From assembly GCA_023055355.1 (NCBI GenBank), contig JALJCS010000001.1:46815381-46879380 (forward strand): 64,000 nt of DNA, given 5' to 3'. Of this stretch, positions 37,038 through 51,009 are shown one piece after another (the stretch's first letter is position 1; every line of letters begins with the position of its first letter). The notes under the pieces are model-generated. The model did no database searches and was not told the DNA's origin. It saw only the letters and a program-made list of their open reading frames with translations. A program made the translations under genes and the position numbers. Source of the DNA: Agelaius tricolor (Eukaryota; Chordata; Aves; Passeriformes; Icteridae).

Positions 37038-40000
37038 ACTAGAAGTTTCCCAACCAGCCATTAAGTCACATCTTGGGAGATTTCTACTGGTGAATGGGCA
37101 AAGAAGTTTATAGTATGGTATTACTACTGTAACTTTGTTACGTTCCCATCTTTTTAAAATGGTAAGAGACAAAGACAATGGCAATGGAATTTAAAGTGAT
37201 GTAAAGATTTTAATGTACATTTTAATGTGATTCCTAGCATTTTTCCAGTGTTTTTCCACATGCAAATGATGCATGCAATCCAATCTTCTGGCAATAACAA
37301 GACACAACAATTTATCTTTTAACACAGCAATCTAACATAATTATTGGTGTTTATGTTATTTTCAAATAAGATTTTTGTCTTAGATTAGTTTCAAACAGAG
37401 TAGGTGAACTTTTGTCCCCTTTTCACTATCAAGCCTACTTGTCATCCATATAAATGAAACTCAAATAAAAGCTTTCAAAACTTCTCAAAATGGCTGTTTC
37501 TTGTCTTTGTGCATGCATAGGGCATTCAATATTTTAATCAGCTGTTACAATTCACTGGGCCCAAGACTGATATTAAGCGACCACTAAAAGTTGAGTGTTC
37601 AGCTGAAGACATGAAAAAACAGATTCACTGGTTACTTGATAAATATTCCATGTAAATTTTCAGAATAAATGTTCACGTTGGCCTTCACACACTATCTTTC
37701 TAAATTTCAAAGTGGCACTGTATCAAATGCAGTGCTTCACAATTTGGTTCAAAAAGTGTTTTGTCATGTGGCCAAGTCACAGAGTTGGTGTTATTTGTTG
37801 ATGTAAAGAAGAAAATTGACTTTTTCCATCTTGTTAGCAAGGAAAAGTTGATTTACATTAGGCTGGTATAAATATCATCATTCATAAATTATTTTCCCAT
37901 TTATAAAATTGTTCATTATACTTCTTGTGGAATTTTTTAAATGGGAAAATAATTCCTGGTGAGGCCCACAGAAGGTCAGGTGTTTAATAATGCTGGCGAA
38001 ATATAGCTTATGAACACAGAGTTCTCTTCCAACTGGTGTTGCTTCTAGCTCAGCCTATGACTCTTAAAGGGATTCTCTGCTGTATTCAATCATGATCAAT
38101 AATTAGGCAATTGTTATCTATTTCCCAGATCCATCTTATGAGGATATGATGACTCTGCAGTGTCAATATGAGTTATTAACAATAGTTAATACCTGTGCCA
38201 ATAGTAAAGTTGCTTCTGCACTAAAAAGGGGGTAGATCTTCACAGTGAGCAGATTATGCTTTATTTCCCAATTGTGCAGTCTCAGTTCCTGCAGAGGTGA
38301 ACTTTAAGAACTCTAAATAATTAATTTGTCTCCAGTAACATCATGTAAAGGCAAAGATACTCCGTGATCTCAGCAGCGCCAACCTCTTCAAAGTGGTATT
38401 AGTCTTGATTTTCCCAGTACAGGTGAAGCCATGCCATGAAGTCTGGTATTTTTGTCCCTGTGCTACCCCAAAGCTGTTTGGGCAGCTATGTGCTGAAACA
38501 GATTGGAAAAGCGATTCATCTTCTTTTCTTGTGAGGTAGAAAAAGGAGGAGGAGAAATTACCAAAAGATGGTCTAATGTTTTCTATCACAAACCATATTT
38601 CAAATTTTTCTGTAGGCATCCAGAGAGATTGCTTGCTGGTTATAACCTCCATTTGACCAAACTGATGTAAGTTACAATTTTTAAAACATCATTCAGAAGC
38701 ATTTTGTAATTAGGTCTAGAATTGAGTGTGTGAAGTTAAAAACTGGTTAAATGCTGTTAAACTGTTTCTCTGGATACAAAACTGTAATTGTGAGTAACTC
38801 TGCTGCAGCCATTTGATACTAAAGCTGCTGTTAACCAAAACTGACAGAAAACTGTTTTCAGACATGGAACAGTACCAGCAAAAGTAAAAGTCGATTAAAC
38901 CCTTTGAAGCTTTGTAGTGCTCATAAAAAAATTTAATACCTTAGTACCACCAATTAGCACTTTGTTTTATAAGGTGAAAAAAAAATCTGTTATTACACAG
39001 AGATCTTTCTAAGTTCAATATCTCGGGCTGTATTTTCATAGTCAATATTAACTGATCTATACCCTACAGGATTACCCATAAATACAAATATGTGCAAAGA
39101 GGCAAAACCCTTTTGTTTGTTTCTGTTCAAATTTTCAACCCATGTTACAAGGTGTTTCTACCACCTTTTATCATTGCATACATCACAACAGTACAGCCAG
39201 CATGTAGGAGAATAGAGAAACACATGGAAGTGAAAGCAGGAGGTTAAAAATACTAGCCTAAGGCATTTCTAGTCCAGAAATGAGCATCTCACAGTTTGCA
39301 GAGTCAGATGCTTAGCAAAAGTCAACATCAAACAGGGAGCTCTGAGAGTGCTGAGTTAGAGTGGTGTATAAAATGTAAGAGAGAAAAAAAGTTTATAGCT
39401 GCTGCTGTGGAGTGCTGGCTGGGTGTGAAAGCAAGCTCTATCAGTGCTTGCCCATGTATTTCTCAGGCATTTCCATAGTTTACCATGACCTGTTCTATAT
39501 ATTTACCTGTTGATCCCACTTCAGAAAGCAAGTTGCAGTCATGCCTTTTTCCTACAAAGTTCTACTGATACTGATATTCTGTGAAAAATGGAGAAGCTGC
39601 TACCTGTAATTATTTTCACCATCCTGGAGAACTGAAATAAGAGACCAAATGGTGCATTCTGTAAGTGTCTGTAACAGAGCAAGTATTTTAGGTCTATAGA
39701 ATTTTTAGAAAATGAAGATGGTATTTTTCTAGCATGCTCTTTGGTATGCACAGTGCTGTGGAACAAAAACCAGATTTAATAGGAGGCATCCAGGCACAGG
39801 AGGAATAAATCTTTTTTTATATTTGAAATGGATTGAAAATCTGATGCAAGGAACTAAAAATTAATCTATATAAAATCAATCAAAGCAATAGTCTCAACTG
39901 ACTATCAAATTATCAATAGCAGTATATAAATTTTTAGTTTATACTAGTAACTTTATACTAGCCACTAGTATCTTTTTGTTAAGTGCTTTAATCTACTTTA

Positions 40001-43000
40001 GATGCAAAACATTCAGTCCATTGATATTAGAAGTGAACTTGCTTACATCAAAACAAAATTTCTTACAATACATAAATCTTGTATTCTTGAAGTGTATTAA
40101 TTTAAAATTAGTTAGAAATATCAGTGTTTGGATGTCAATCTTTTCCTGAAATTAGTATTGGAGATAAATGTGAACAGCAAGCATTTTTGCACAGGACTTG
40201 CCTTGCTGCTTACACTAGATGTGGTTGGGAAGAGATGTTTTTATTTCTTATAAGAGATTCAATTGCATGCAATCAATGAAATTGACTGAAACAGGAAGAG
40301 AAATGTGAGAAGACTCAAAAAAAAAATTGTTGGCTAGGTGATTGGCTTTTTCACAGCTTTCTACTGTTTTCTGATTCTTCAGCAAGTTCTTTTGCCGGAC
40401 TGACTCGTGATTTTTACAACTTTCTGTAGAAGTCTCCTCAACCATTTTAATGACACTTAGTAGTTCTTTCTGATCCACTTTGGTGTTTTGCTTTTATTCA
40501 AGAGCCTTTCCTTTGCAAGGCATACTAATTCCTACATCTCAATTTTTCTGTGAATATATGAGAACTTGTGCAAATTTAAATATCTTGTCAAGATTTATCA
40601 TATTATCATCTGAGGAAGCAGATGTATTCTCTATAACTCAAACTATACCCTCTTGCCTTTATTACTAATTTTCTGCTGAGGAAGGTTGGTTTTGGTTTTT
40701 GTGGGTTTTTTTCTTCATTTTTTTAAACAGGTTTATGAAAGCAAATAGCGTAACTAGTTATCTGTTCAAGTGTTATAAAATATTATTAATCTGTAAATAT
40801 CCATGAATAACGTTATTGGGCTTGCTTTTCTCTTTCCTATGCTTATATCAACACAGATTCCCAGGGCTTTTCCTCTACAGGTTTCCCACTCACATTTCAC
40901 AATTTACAGTGTGCCTCATCTCCAGGTTTATGTCCTCCTTGTCATACTTTATAAGGGACACATGCAGAAGTAAATAGAATATATACTGAAAGGGTAAATT
41001 AGAACAATGCATTAGCTCATTTCTCTCTCCATGGCAGTTAGGGCAACTTTTTGAAATATGTCCAAATCTTGTGTCCTTTCTTCTCCCTACTTGAAGGTAA
41101 ATGAAGGCTTAGCTCTGCTCTTGTTCTGTTAGGAACAATGGGGGTGGATCTTCATGGCATGACTGGGTTACAAGGCACTTCTTGGCCTTCTGAGGGCACC
41201 TGACAGTGAAAAATGTCTGGGGATAAAATAAATATGTTTAGTTTTCCCTTGTTTTGAGGTTCCTGTTTGCAAACCGTCTCCAGCACTTTTGTGATGTTTT
41301 TGTGCCTCTCCTTCCATCTTTGCTTTCTTTCAAAATCCCTGTGAAAAGTCCCAATCAAATACAAAAGTTAAAAGTATAAATAATGAAATAGTCTGTGAAA
41401 GAAGTTTTTCTAACATCCCTTTAAAACATGTTTAGTTTCAAAACTGCTGTGGCACTGATGCAGCAGTTCAGGTGCTCCTGGTTGCTGAAAAAAAGACCAT
41501 TAAAAGGGCTATCAAGAAATTGCTAAAGGAGAGAAATGGCTCAGAGGACTCAGATCTAGTGAGAAGAATGAGGAGGAACAGAGAACATCTCAGTAACAGG
41601 TAAAGACAGAAGGGAAGGACATGAAATTAACAAAAATTATTTAGAGGCTTAAAGGGCAACATCCACAAAAAAAAATGCTGCAAATCAAGAAAAAGTAAGT
41701 TAAGAGATTGAAATTTTGTTTACAGAGGTGGAAAGGAAAGTAGATCAAAGACTGAAAGATGGATGACAGAACACACAGACTTCATTGTTGCAAGTATTTT
41801 TATAAATGATAATCTGGTTTTTCCTTTTCAAATGTGGTATGAAATTTGTATAGTCAAGTTCAGACCAAAACCTGCTGGCTTTTCTCTTTAAAGTGTTCTT
41901 TGAAAATATATCCTACTTAATTTTGTGAGGGAAAAATGAGTGTTGTTGCCACCTTGCCTTACAACAGTGGCCTAGGCAGCAGTTGGGTTGGTCATGGGTT
42001 TGCTTTGAGCATCCTCATGGGAGAAACGCTGTTGATCAAGTGTGCTAAAAAACATAACCAGAGAATTGCACAAAGAAAAATGTTGGCTCTGAAATCAAAT
42101 TCCCTCAATTACAATGTATGTAGAAGTAACCGATGTTTTGAAATTGACTCTTGTACAAAAATTAGAGTGTGGTTTTTTTATTTTTCCCCTCCTATGCATT
42201 TTATAATATTCCTTTACATTATATAGCTACTGGACTACTTCAGCTGTCTCTTTAGAAAATGGTGTTCTTTTCCATTTACTTATGTTGTTTTATGACTTCT
42301 TATCCTACTTTAGGGGGAAAAAACCAAAACAAAAATCCAAACTGACCAAAAAACCACAAAGAACAAAAGAACAAGAAACCCACTCAAAATTCTATTTTTA
42401 AAAAATCCTGTCATTGTGCAAAGTGCTCTGCATTTTAGACTGCCATATCTCTTGATCCTGGCTAGTAACACTATTCTTTCATCTTATCTTTTCAGAGCTG
42501 GACAAAGATACGGTAAATACATAGAGATAATCTTTAAGCTGCCAGTGTTTAATGATGATCCCAGGGTTGCTTGGAACAAGAAAGATTCCAAAGAAGTTGT
42601 CATCCTTTGTAGGAAAATACTTTTTAAATAGTCCTGTACAGTACTTTTTATTAGATTAAGTATGTAATCAGAAAACTTTTTCATATCCAAAACTTTGAGT
42701 GCTTTGAAGTCACAATTAAAAGGGAAAGTTATCTGATTGTTTTAGCAATAAGTAGTACAACATTGATGGAAATGCTGGTTCAAGGACAGAGCATGGGTTA
42801 TGGACTGTCTCTTCATCTGAGCTCTGTGTATATCTCTAGGAACTTATAACAAGACAAATTCCCGAAGACAACATTCTTCTTCTGTTTGTGAATTTAAAGG
42901 TTACACAAACTGCTTATTTTGGGTCTAGGAACTGTAGAATTAAGTTGCAGTTCCCTAGAAAAATACATACTTTAATTAGGCTTCAACCAATCTTATGAAG

Positions 43001-44301
43001 TATGCAAAAGCTAAAGACAGCATCGTTTAAGTCTCTTTTTAAATATATCTACACATTTATAGGTGCTATTTCTGAACAAACATATATGTAGAACTTTCAA
43101 ATATGTTGGTAATCTGTCCATTTCACTATTTGTTTATTACCTGCTTCTAAGCCTGGTACTGATCTTGTTCACAGTTTAGGTCCCCAGGCTCAAGTGAAAG
43201 AAAAAAACCCTTGTTAATTTTGTACATTCAAACACAAAACTAATGCAAAGAATAAAGAAAGCACTCTCATCACATTTATCATTCCAGGTATTCATAATAC
43301 CCCAGAATTTAGCTGTGTCGATAAGTTAGGTTTATGTTATTGTAAAAATATGTAACTAATTGGCAAGATTAAAAAAAATTAATAAAACAAAACAAATGTA
43401 TTTTTCTTGCTAATAAATATCTAGGTTTAGGTGCAAATATGCTGTCCATCATTAGCTATTCATTAATTTTAATCTCTTATTTCAGTCTTGTAAATCTTCT
43501 GATCAGGGTACAACTCTGCAGGGATTGCCAGCCATCCTGTCCCATCAGATGCTTTGTCACCTTTTTTTCCTTCTTGGATGGCAATCACAGGATGCAAATG
43601 GCAAGTTCTTGAAAGATGTTTTCTGACATCTGGCTCTTGATGGACTCCTTAGGCAGCTGGGCTTGTCTTGCTGGAAGAACTTCTGAGCTATCCTCATAAC
43701 GAAGTGACTTTTTGGCCTTTTACATGTGTTCTGTCCAAGTGCCCTTTGGAAGGGAAATGATCTGCATGCTATGTATTGCCAGAGAGCCCAAAGATGCAGA
43801 TTGTTTTACAGCTGGGAGCTGGACATGTTCGGTGTAATTTGAATATGCTGCAAGTCATATGGACAAGTCATATGGACACTTGAGTCACTGTTGTGATGGC
43901 TGCTGTGTTTCACATCAGCATGTGAAAACCTCAAACACATGAGTTGTAGCAAATAATTTCACAAATTATTGGAATAACATGGCTCAAAGTAGAAGCAAGA
44001 AAGAGAAGGCTTAGACACTTTTAAGTTGGAACTGAGTAGTTGCTTTATATGTGCGTTTTGTCTATACGTTAATTTTTCTTTTTTTGGTGTGCATTCTTGG
44101 GCTGTAGTTCTGTATTGCAAGCACACCACCAGGGGTGCTTTGTAGCCTAGTGAGATTTCAGGCAGCCTGAATGAGACAGTTTATCTGTAAGTACAACTCA
44201 ACTACTTTTTTTTTTTCCTGGTATGCAAATTCAGCTACAAGTAAATGTCATGCTTAATATTCAGGACTGCAAAACATGTGCCAGCCTAGTATTAAATCAC
44301 A
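37038..44301. other. Anonymous AT-rich non-coding DNA
   Basis: No gene is supported. The 103-codon minus-strand frame at 38341-38652 has no recognised domain. A-rich/C-spaced simple sequence lies at about 42315-42385. The 38070-38300 stretch is repeat-free. An exact 13-bp tandem duplication is at 43851-43876. Somewhat GC-richer sequence lies at 43500-43870 without an identifiable element. Confidence 0.6.
43851..43876. repeat. Exact 13-bp tandem duplication
   Basis: caagtcatatgga occurs twice head to tail at 43851-43863 and 43864-43876. It is a local duplication with no evident role. Confidence 0.95.
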
Positions 44302-44440
44302 GGTCACAGAATATTTTGTTTCAAAGACGCCCACAAGGATCATCAAGTCCAATTTTTAAGTGACTGGTCCATAAGGGAATTGAACTCAGAGTCTTTTTGT
44401 TGTTAGCACCCAACTCTAACAAACCAAGCCAGTCTCAGGG
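44302..44440 (-). mobile_element. tRNA-Ile-derived SINE with CR1-like tail (TguSINE1-like), minus strand
   Basis: Read on the minus strand, about 44440 to 44362 matches the shape of a nuclear tRNA-Ile. It has tggcttggtttgttagag (A-box region and D arm), ggtgctaacaacaaaaa (anticodon arm; the usual AAT anticodon position reads AAC) and gagttcaattccc (B box). The rest, to 44302, is the CR1-like tail; its plus-strand form contains cccacaaggatcatcaagtc and cacagaatattttg. SINEs with a tRNA-Ile head and a CR1 3' tail are known from the zebra finch as TguSINE1 and are presumed to use CR1 reverse transcriptase. The head no longer folds as a proper cloverleaf, so it is not a tRNA gene. Confidence 0.82.
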
Positions 44441-46156
44441 GCTGTTGTCTTAACTTTGGTAATAGGAAACCTAAACATAGAAAGCATCTCTTTTTGTCAA
44501 TAAAATTAAATTGTTGTTGCCTAACCACAAGTGAACTTGACAGTTACTTGTAAATAATTGCTTTCTGGTTTTTGTCACTGATCATTGTATTAGATAATCA
44601 AGATTGTTGTCTTGATAAATATTTGACAAAAAAAACAGAAAAGAAAAAATAAAGATGAGACTTGAAGAAGTTTAGCAATCACATTTAAAACAAAACATTG
44701 AAAAAGTATAGGGATAAACCCCAAACTACATCTCAGTTGAACAACTATTTTCTAATATTATTTTCTTTTTTTTTCAAAAACATTTTTATGCATAAATCAA
44801 ACCTAATTATAGCTAAAAACTGTAAAGCTCAAAAAAATTTCACTTTCAATAAACACCTAAAATTGTAATATTTTTATATCTGCTTGAGTTCTATTTGAAG
44901 AAATAACCTTAATTGAAAAGACTTCATATGGCTGGATTCATTGAATTCCTTTAGCAATAAAAAGAACTTTAATCTTCCAAACACTAACAGTACAATGAGT
45001 TAGAATGCTTTCTTTTAAAGAGGAACTTTTGTTTTTTATTGATGCAAGTGAAAAAAATCAAATCCCAGAATACATTAGGAGGAATGTGACCATTTTCTAA
45101 TTGTCCTTTTTCCTTTTCTTGCTATAATGTTAGCATTTAAAGGCGTGTAAACCTGAGGTAGGAATTTGCTTTTTTTGTCACTTCTGAACAAGTAGAACTT
45201 CTGTTTAGTAACAAAAAAGGCTTTTCATCATTAAAACCCTTAAAATATTTCAGTCGTGTATTTCTCTAGTCAAATAGACAAAACACTCCTCAGAATCAGC
45301 TGAGATATTATGTAGAGATTAAACTTCTTTCCCTTCTTTACTTTTTTTTTATTTATTGCTTTATTTGTATCTATATTTTAGTATTGATATTATATATGTC
45401 CTTAAAGGGGTTTTTTGGTTTTTGACTTGTATCTTTACAGATAGAGAATTGCCAAGCAGCTGACCTTCTTATCCTGTGTCTGGAAATTAAAGTTAGTAGA
45501 TACAATTAATCTGGACATAAGAAACTTCAGTGGTTCTCTGACAGAAGAAAAATTTAATTTCCTGGTAGTGAATGAGTTACAGTTCAACTTATTTTCAGAT
45601 ATGACTTGCAGGAAAATGTTCTGGAATATGCTACTGCAAAACATGTAACAATCTTGCCATCTTCCCAATTCTTTTAGGAGAATTCAGCAAAATACCTAAA
45701 TCAAGAGATAGAGGTGCATTGAGGAGTTGGTAGATCGTGCACTGTAAGCTGGGGGAAACTGTCCTACGTTGAAGAAAGGCAAAGAAAGGGAAATAAAGAA
45801 AAGTGTAGCTGGAAATTTCTCTGTGAGGCTTTGTTTTAGAGCACATGTGTGTGTTTACTCTGTGAACTCTGGAGCTAATCCTGGCTTAAAACTCAATTGT
45901 TTGTAAAGTGCCCACCAGAACTGCTGTGCCACACAAATGGGTTGGCATTAAGTCTTGCAGGGTGCTCAGTGCAGCAGAAATATTGTAGCAAAACCTAAAA
46001 ATTCCTTTCAACATTATAATACAAATCACCTAAGCTTTCTGCTTCTGCAGTATTTGTTTGGGGTTTGGTTGAATTGTTTAGATTTTTTCCTTTCACTAAA
46101 AGCTTTTGCGTCTAGGAGTGAATAAGCATAAATTTAATCAAAATAATATTTGATAT

Positions 46157-46205
46157 ATTTGATATAACAGTGATAAAACAGATATACTATTTGATATAAC
46201 AGTGA
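46157..46205. repeat. 17-bp direct repeat, 32-bp spacing
   Basis: atttgatataacagtga occurs at 46157-46173 and again, identical, at 46189-46205. The intervening bases only partly repeat. It is a local duplication. Confidence 0.9.
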
Positions 46206-49200
46206 CCTTCATTCTTCATCTTGACCACAGTACATTTAGAAGTGGAAAAGTGAGCTTTTCTTGTACCTCTTCCTTTTGAGGTGACCTTTGGCTTGAGTAT
46301 TTAGGTTGCAGCAGTGTATTAACTGCGAGGGATTATTATGAGGTGAGGATATGGGCATCAACCACTTCAGAGCAGCAGACTATGTTGATGGTGAGCTTTT
46401 TTCCTGTAATCTAATGTGGGTTGGGGGGTTTTTAATAATCTCAGGCTTGTGAGAAGCAAACTACAGTAAAGCCCAGCAAGTCTGCTCTATCATCTGCTGA
46501 GTACTGTTGCGCTGTTAAAACAATCAGAAACAAGCTGTGGAAGATTTCTGCTGAGCAGAGTTTCCCCCCTTCCCCCAAACAAGGTGCATGCTTCTTCACT
46601 GAAGTATAAAATCCTAGGGAAAAGGTCGTGTCAATTGATGTGATTGCACATCAGTTTGCTGGAGAGAGTATCATGAGTTTACAAAGTCATTTGAATGCTG
46701 TTGTAAAAAAGACTTCTTTTAAGTAAAAGTAATTGTCGAAGTTGTGTCTGTCCGCTATAAAATTCTGTTCTCTGCATGAGTAAAAAAATCTCTGTCTCAA
46801 CTAACTTTGGTTTGAAATTCACCTCAGTTATATTTGCAACTAAACAACCAACAGCTGCTCTCTCTCTGCCTGAAATAAGATTATTCCACCTGGTTGAAAT
46901 TTTATAAGCCCCACCCGGGAACATGCACTGCTGGACCCTTACTATTACCCATCACCGGTTTCCTTACTTTTTTTTTGTCTCTTTCAGAGTGGTAGGCTTT
47001 TAAATAAATGGCATTTTTACATCTTATGCATATAGGACAGTGTTAGAGTCATCAACACACTTTTTATGATTTCATACTGCCTTTTGGATTTACAGTCTTA
47101 TTAAAATTTTGCCAATAGTTCCTTTCATTTGCTGGGCTGAGAAAGAGCTATTTTTTTACAAATAGCAGAACCTTGAAAAGTTTACTTGTTTGAAGTTGTA
47201 TAGTAGGGAAAAAAAGTTTTGAAGGTGGAATTTGTTTATTTGCTGCAAGGTCTAAAGGCTGTCCTTGAAAATTACCAGCTATTAAAGAACCACCCTATGA
47301 TTTGAACTGATATTGCTATTATATTAGCTCCCCATAAGTAAACTGTACTATTTAAAGACCTGAAACAGTTTTCAGCAGTGCTTTGCCAAACAGTGTTCCA
47401 GAATAGTACTAATATTGAGCAATTAGGAATGCTTGCTTCTCTTTTTACATTGTTTTTTTTCTTCATGGGTGTTGACACTGGATTTCTTTCATTGACTTAA
47501 TGTAGATGAAGATTATTACCCTATTCCTGGACTGTAAACAAGGATATACAATTTTTTTTTCTTTAAAAAAAAAAACAAAAATAAAGACAGAAAGAATACC
47601 ATAACATTCTGAGTAAAATCAGCTGCTGACCTGCTGTTCCTGTCTCTAACAAATATATTTGCTTGGCTGCCAGCACTCTTTTAAAAAAGAGGAGGGCATG
47701 AAGTACTACCTTAAAGCTGCTTGAAGCTACCTACCTTTACCAAGGAAGATATCTGGAGGTCAGAGAACCTGTGCTGAAAGAAGGGTGGCAAGAGTGGTGC
47801 CTAAAGGGTGATATTGTAGCCTCGAGTTCTCAGAATAATCCGGACAATGCAAGGACAGTCTCTTTCCTGTGGATAGACGTGGTTAAGGGATACATTATAT
47901 TTGGAACAGACCTACAGTGTGACACCTGGCTCTCCTCCCTGCTTCAGGGCTCAGTCCAACAACATGCCATCCTTGGTAGAGTTCTTGTCCAAAACCAGTT
48001 TAGCTATGCATCCTGAAGCCAACAGATTTCTCCATTGACATAGGTTTACAAAGACTGGTGGTATGATTTCCTCTCTATCTAATATTACCTGTTACAGAGT
48101 TATATACATCTGACTCATTTCCTCATTAGACATTCTTAATGCTTAGATTTTGTTCATGAATGCTGCTAATCAAACAACAGCAAAACAAATCAGGTAGAAA
48201 TACAGGAATTAATGAGGGAATTTAGTTACGTTGATGACTTAGAAATTTAGCTTAGCAATCAGTGGATTTCAGACTATTTTCAGATGGTGGGGAAGAGGAT
48301 GATATTTTCTGGCTTGAAATATCTTCAGACCTTGAGGGTATCACTGCTTTATAAGAAGGAAAGGGATAGATTTTTTTTCAGACTTTTGGCTTCATTTTGG
48401 GTGGAATCAAACTTGCCTAAAGTTGCCTGTCTAGGTACTGGATGTTTAATCTAAATTAGTCAGTGGGCTTTCTCCTGTGATCCTGGGGAGAGGCTCCTGC
48501 AAAGAATGATTCACATCAGAATGAAAAAAATAGTTAAGTTACATGATATCAACAGCCCTCTTCAGAGCATTCCTTACATTTCTGGGAGGGTTAGCCACAG
48601 GAATAATTCTGATGTAAAAAAAATCAAGTGGTTTTTTTTGATGCACTTTTCATTTTTGTATCATTCGAGTGGTATTATTCGTCCTGAATGCAGGTAATTC
48701 AAAAGTTACCCATACTAACACATTTTTGGCAAGGAGAACACAAAGCACAATGAGTTCTGTTGGTTATTCTGCATTGGTATTTTGTTATACTAATGTAAGA
48801 CTGAGCTCAGCCTTGAGGGTTTTCACTCTCTCTTTGACTTTCCTTTTGCTGCACTTAGAAAAATAGCTGAGCTTTCTGTCTCATTTTCTGTAATGTCAGC
48901 AAGATGCCTAATTTCTGTAATTACAACTGTTAGCTTGTAATAAATCAGGACCTTACTTGACTTATGAACTTCATGAGATGACCACAGAATTTTTGTCTGT
49001 TAAAGTCTTTATTAAGTAATTTAAAATCTTATCCCAGTGAGAGCTTTTCTTGGGTTGATGGTATGCTAGTAGTATGTTGCCTTCCAGAGGCAGAAAATAT
49101 CATAAGGTAATGCTGCTAAAGATCTTAATTGTCTCAATACATCCTGGTGTTCTTTAATGCCTCTAAATTAATTATGCAATTTAATGTTGTTATTAAGCCT

Positions 49201-50736
49201 TGAATTGCATTACTTCCACAGAAACATAAAGTTAATGTGATTGTGTACCATAGGAATGGAAGTACCTGGGGTTTTAAGGATTGTTCCCCAGCATTGCAAT
49301 TATTCAGAAAGTTTCTAGATCGAAAGGTTCATAAAACATTTTACTGATATGTTCCTTGTGGCCACTGAATATGTAACTTAAAGGGTCAAAAGCCACAATT
49401 ACAGGATACTTCAGAAAGAGAGTGTAAGAAATGAAGGCTATTGCCAATAGCTTAAGTGCCTGTAGATGTCGATAAGATGTTACATAAAACATTATTTGTG
49501 GGGAAAAAACACTGCTTTTCATAGGCCAGGGAGAGGCAATAATAAAGCCAAACACAGCAGTTCCTGCCAATCTAACCCGACTACTTTTCATCTTATCTTC
49601 AGATTTGGCTATTGGCTTAAAGCTAGTTTAGTTTAGTTTTTTACAGAATCTAGCTAGGTACCTGAAAATTTTAGTATTGCTGGTAGGTAGCATTGGTTCA
49701 TATCACTTTGGGATTAGTCTGGTATGGTTAAGCTTTCCTTGAAGATGAAAATGGTTTTCCATTTCCATACTTCAGCCTGCAACAGAAAGATAACAGGTAT
49801 GATCCCTCTCCCCAGTTTCTAAGGCGTCTAATTTTTCTGAAATATTTAGAAAACTTAAGTCACCTCCAGTCATATAATCTATCAGAAAAAGGCCATCATT
49901 TTTTTGCATTCCAAAGCAACACTGTGAAAACAGAATCATTGTGCTTTAGGGAGCATCACTTCTACTATGAATGTATAAAAACAACATTTTCTATTTCATT
50001 GAATTGAATTTCAGAAGGTGATTAAATTGAAATGTAGAAGAAAACATGTATAGGCAAAACCCACATTAATTCCAGGTAGAAAATATGGCTGGGGTTGCCA
50101 TCAGTTCTCAAGAGGAATGTGTACTTTCACATTTTGTCTAGGTGACAGCACTTCCACTGGTATAGTGACCTGTGAAATCCCAGGATAGCAAAGCGGAGCA
50201 GCATGGCAGGAGTGATTACAGGCAATCAGTCAGAAGTGCCTGCTCCTGTGACACTGCCTGTGGAAGTCAAAGCACACAGAGCACATGGTCTGCCCTGATC
50301 CTCTGTCCTGGTTAGGGTATAGGTCATTCCCCTGTTTCATAGATGCATCCCATTAGAGCCTCATCTCCTGTGCCACCAAGTTTATATACTTCTGAGTTGT
50401 TTACAGTGTTTTACTCATATTAACTCATCTGAATAAATGTATATCAACAACAGATGTTGATTACTACTGCCCTCAGTAGTAATCGGTTCCAAGCTTTTCC
50501 TAATACTCAGAATTAAATAAATCCTGGGCAAAGCCAAACCTGTATTATCTGAGCAGAAGAGTTAAACTGTGATAGCAAAGCCACTGGCTTATTTTCCCTG
50601 GGCTGTCTAGTTTTAGTAAAGCATTGGGATGATACAATATTTTGTGATTTGTTGTTTAAGTTGTGAATTTAATGAAAGAATGTGGCTTGACACAAAAGCC
50701 TCGTGTCGGGGGTTTTATCTGTCCACATATAATTCC

Positions 50737-50750
50737 TTTTTTTTTTTTTT
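50737..50750. repeat. Poly-T tract
   Basis: An uninterrupted run of 14 T followed by a C/T-rich stretch. It is recorded as simple sequence. Confidence 0.85.
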
Positions 50751-51009
50751 CCTTTCTCATCCCTTCTCCCCACTAGGCAAAAGCTGTTTAGCTTTTTATT
50801 CTGTAAAAACAAACAAACAAATCAATATATTAAGAGATAAATAAATTATTGAGCTGCTTTTTCCAGTACTGAAGTTCTGTATACTAATTCAATACAAAAT
50901 TAACAACAGATCTTTAACTTCAGCTGCACAGAGAATCATTCTGCTATTGATCATAAGAGGATAAGACGTTTTTAAGAGATTAACATGTTACAGTCCCAAA
51001 ACATGCTTA

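Larger units (their letters stand above)
44441..51009. other. Anonymous AT-rich non-coding DNA
   Basis: No gene or recognised transposon. A 17-bp direct repeat lies at 46157-46205. Several A- or T-rich tracts occur, including T14 at 50737-50750 and an A/T tract near 47551-47580. Open frames are all below 100 codons. Confidence 0.6.

Noticed and set aside
38341..38652. 103-codon minus-strand frame
   Set aside because: There is no recognisable family, splice context or promoter; frames of this length are expected by chance in 64 kb.
44362..44440. Possible tRNA-Ile gene
   Set aside because: The A-box and B-box resemblance is real, but stem pairing is degraded and the sequence runs straight into a CR1-like tail, so it is a SINE head.
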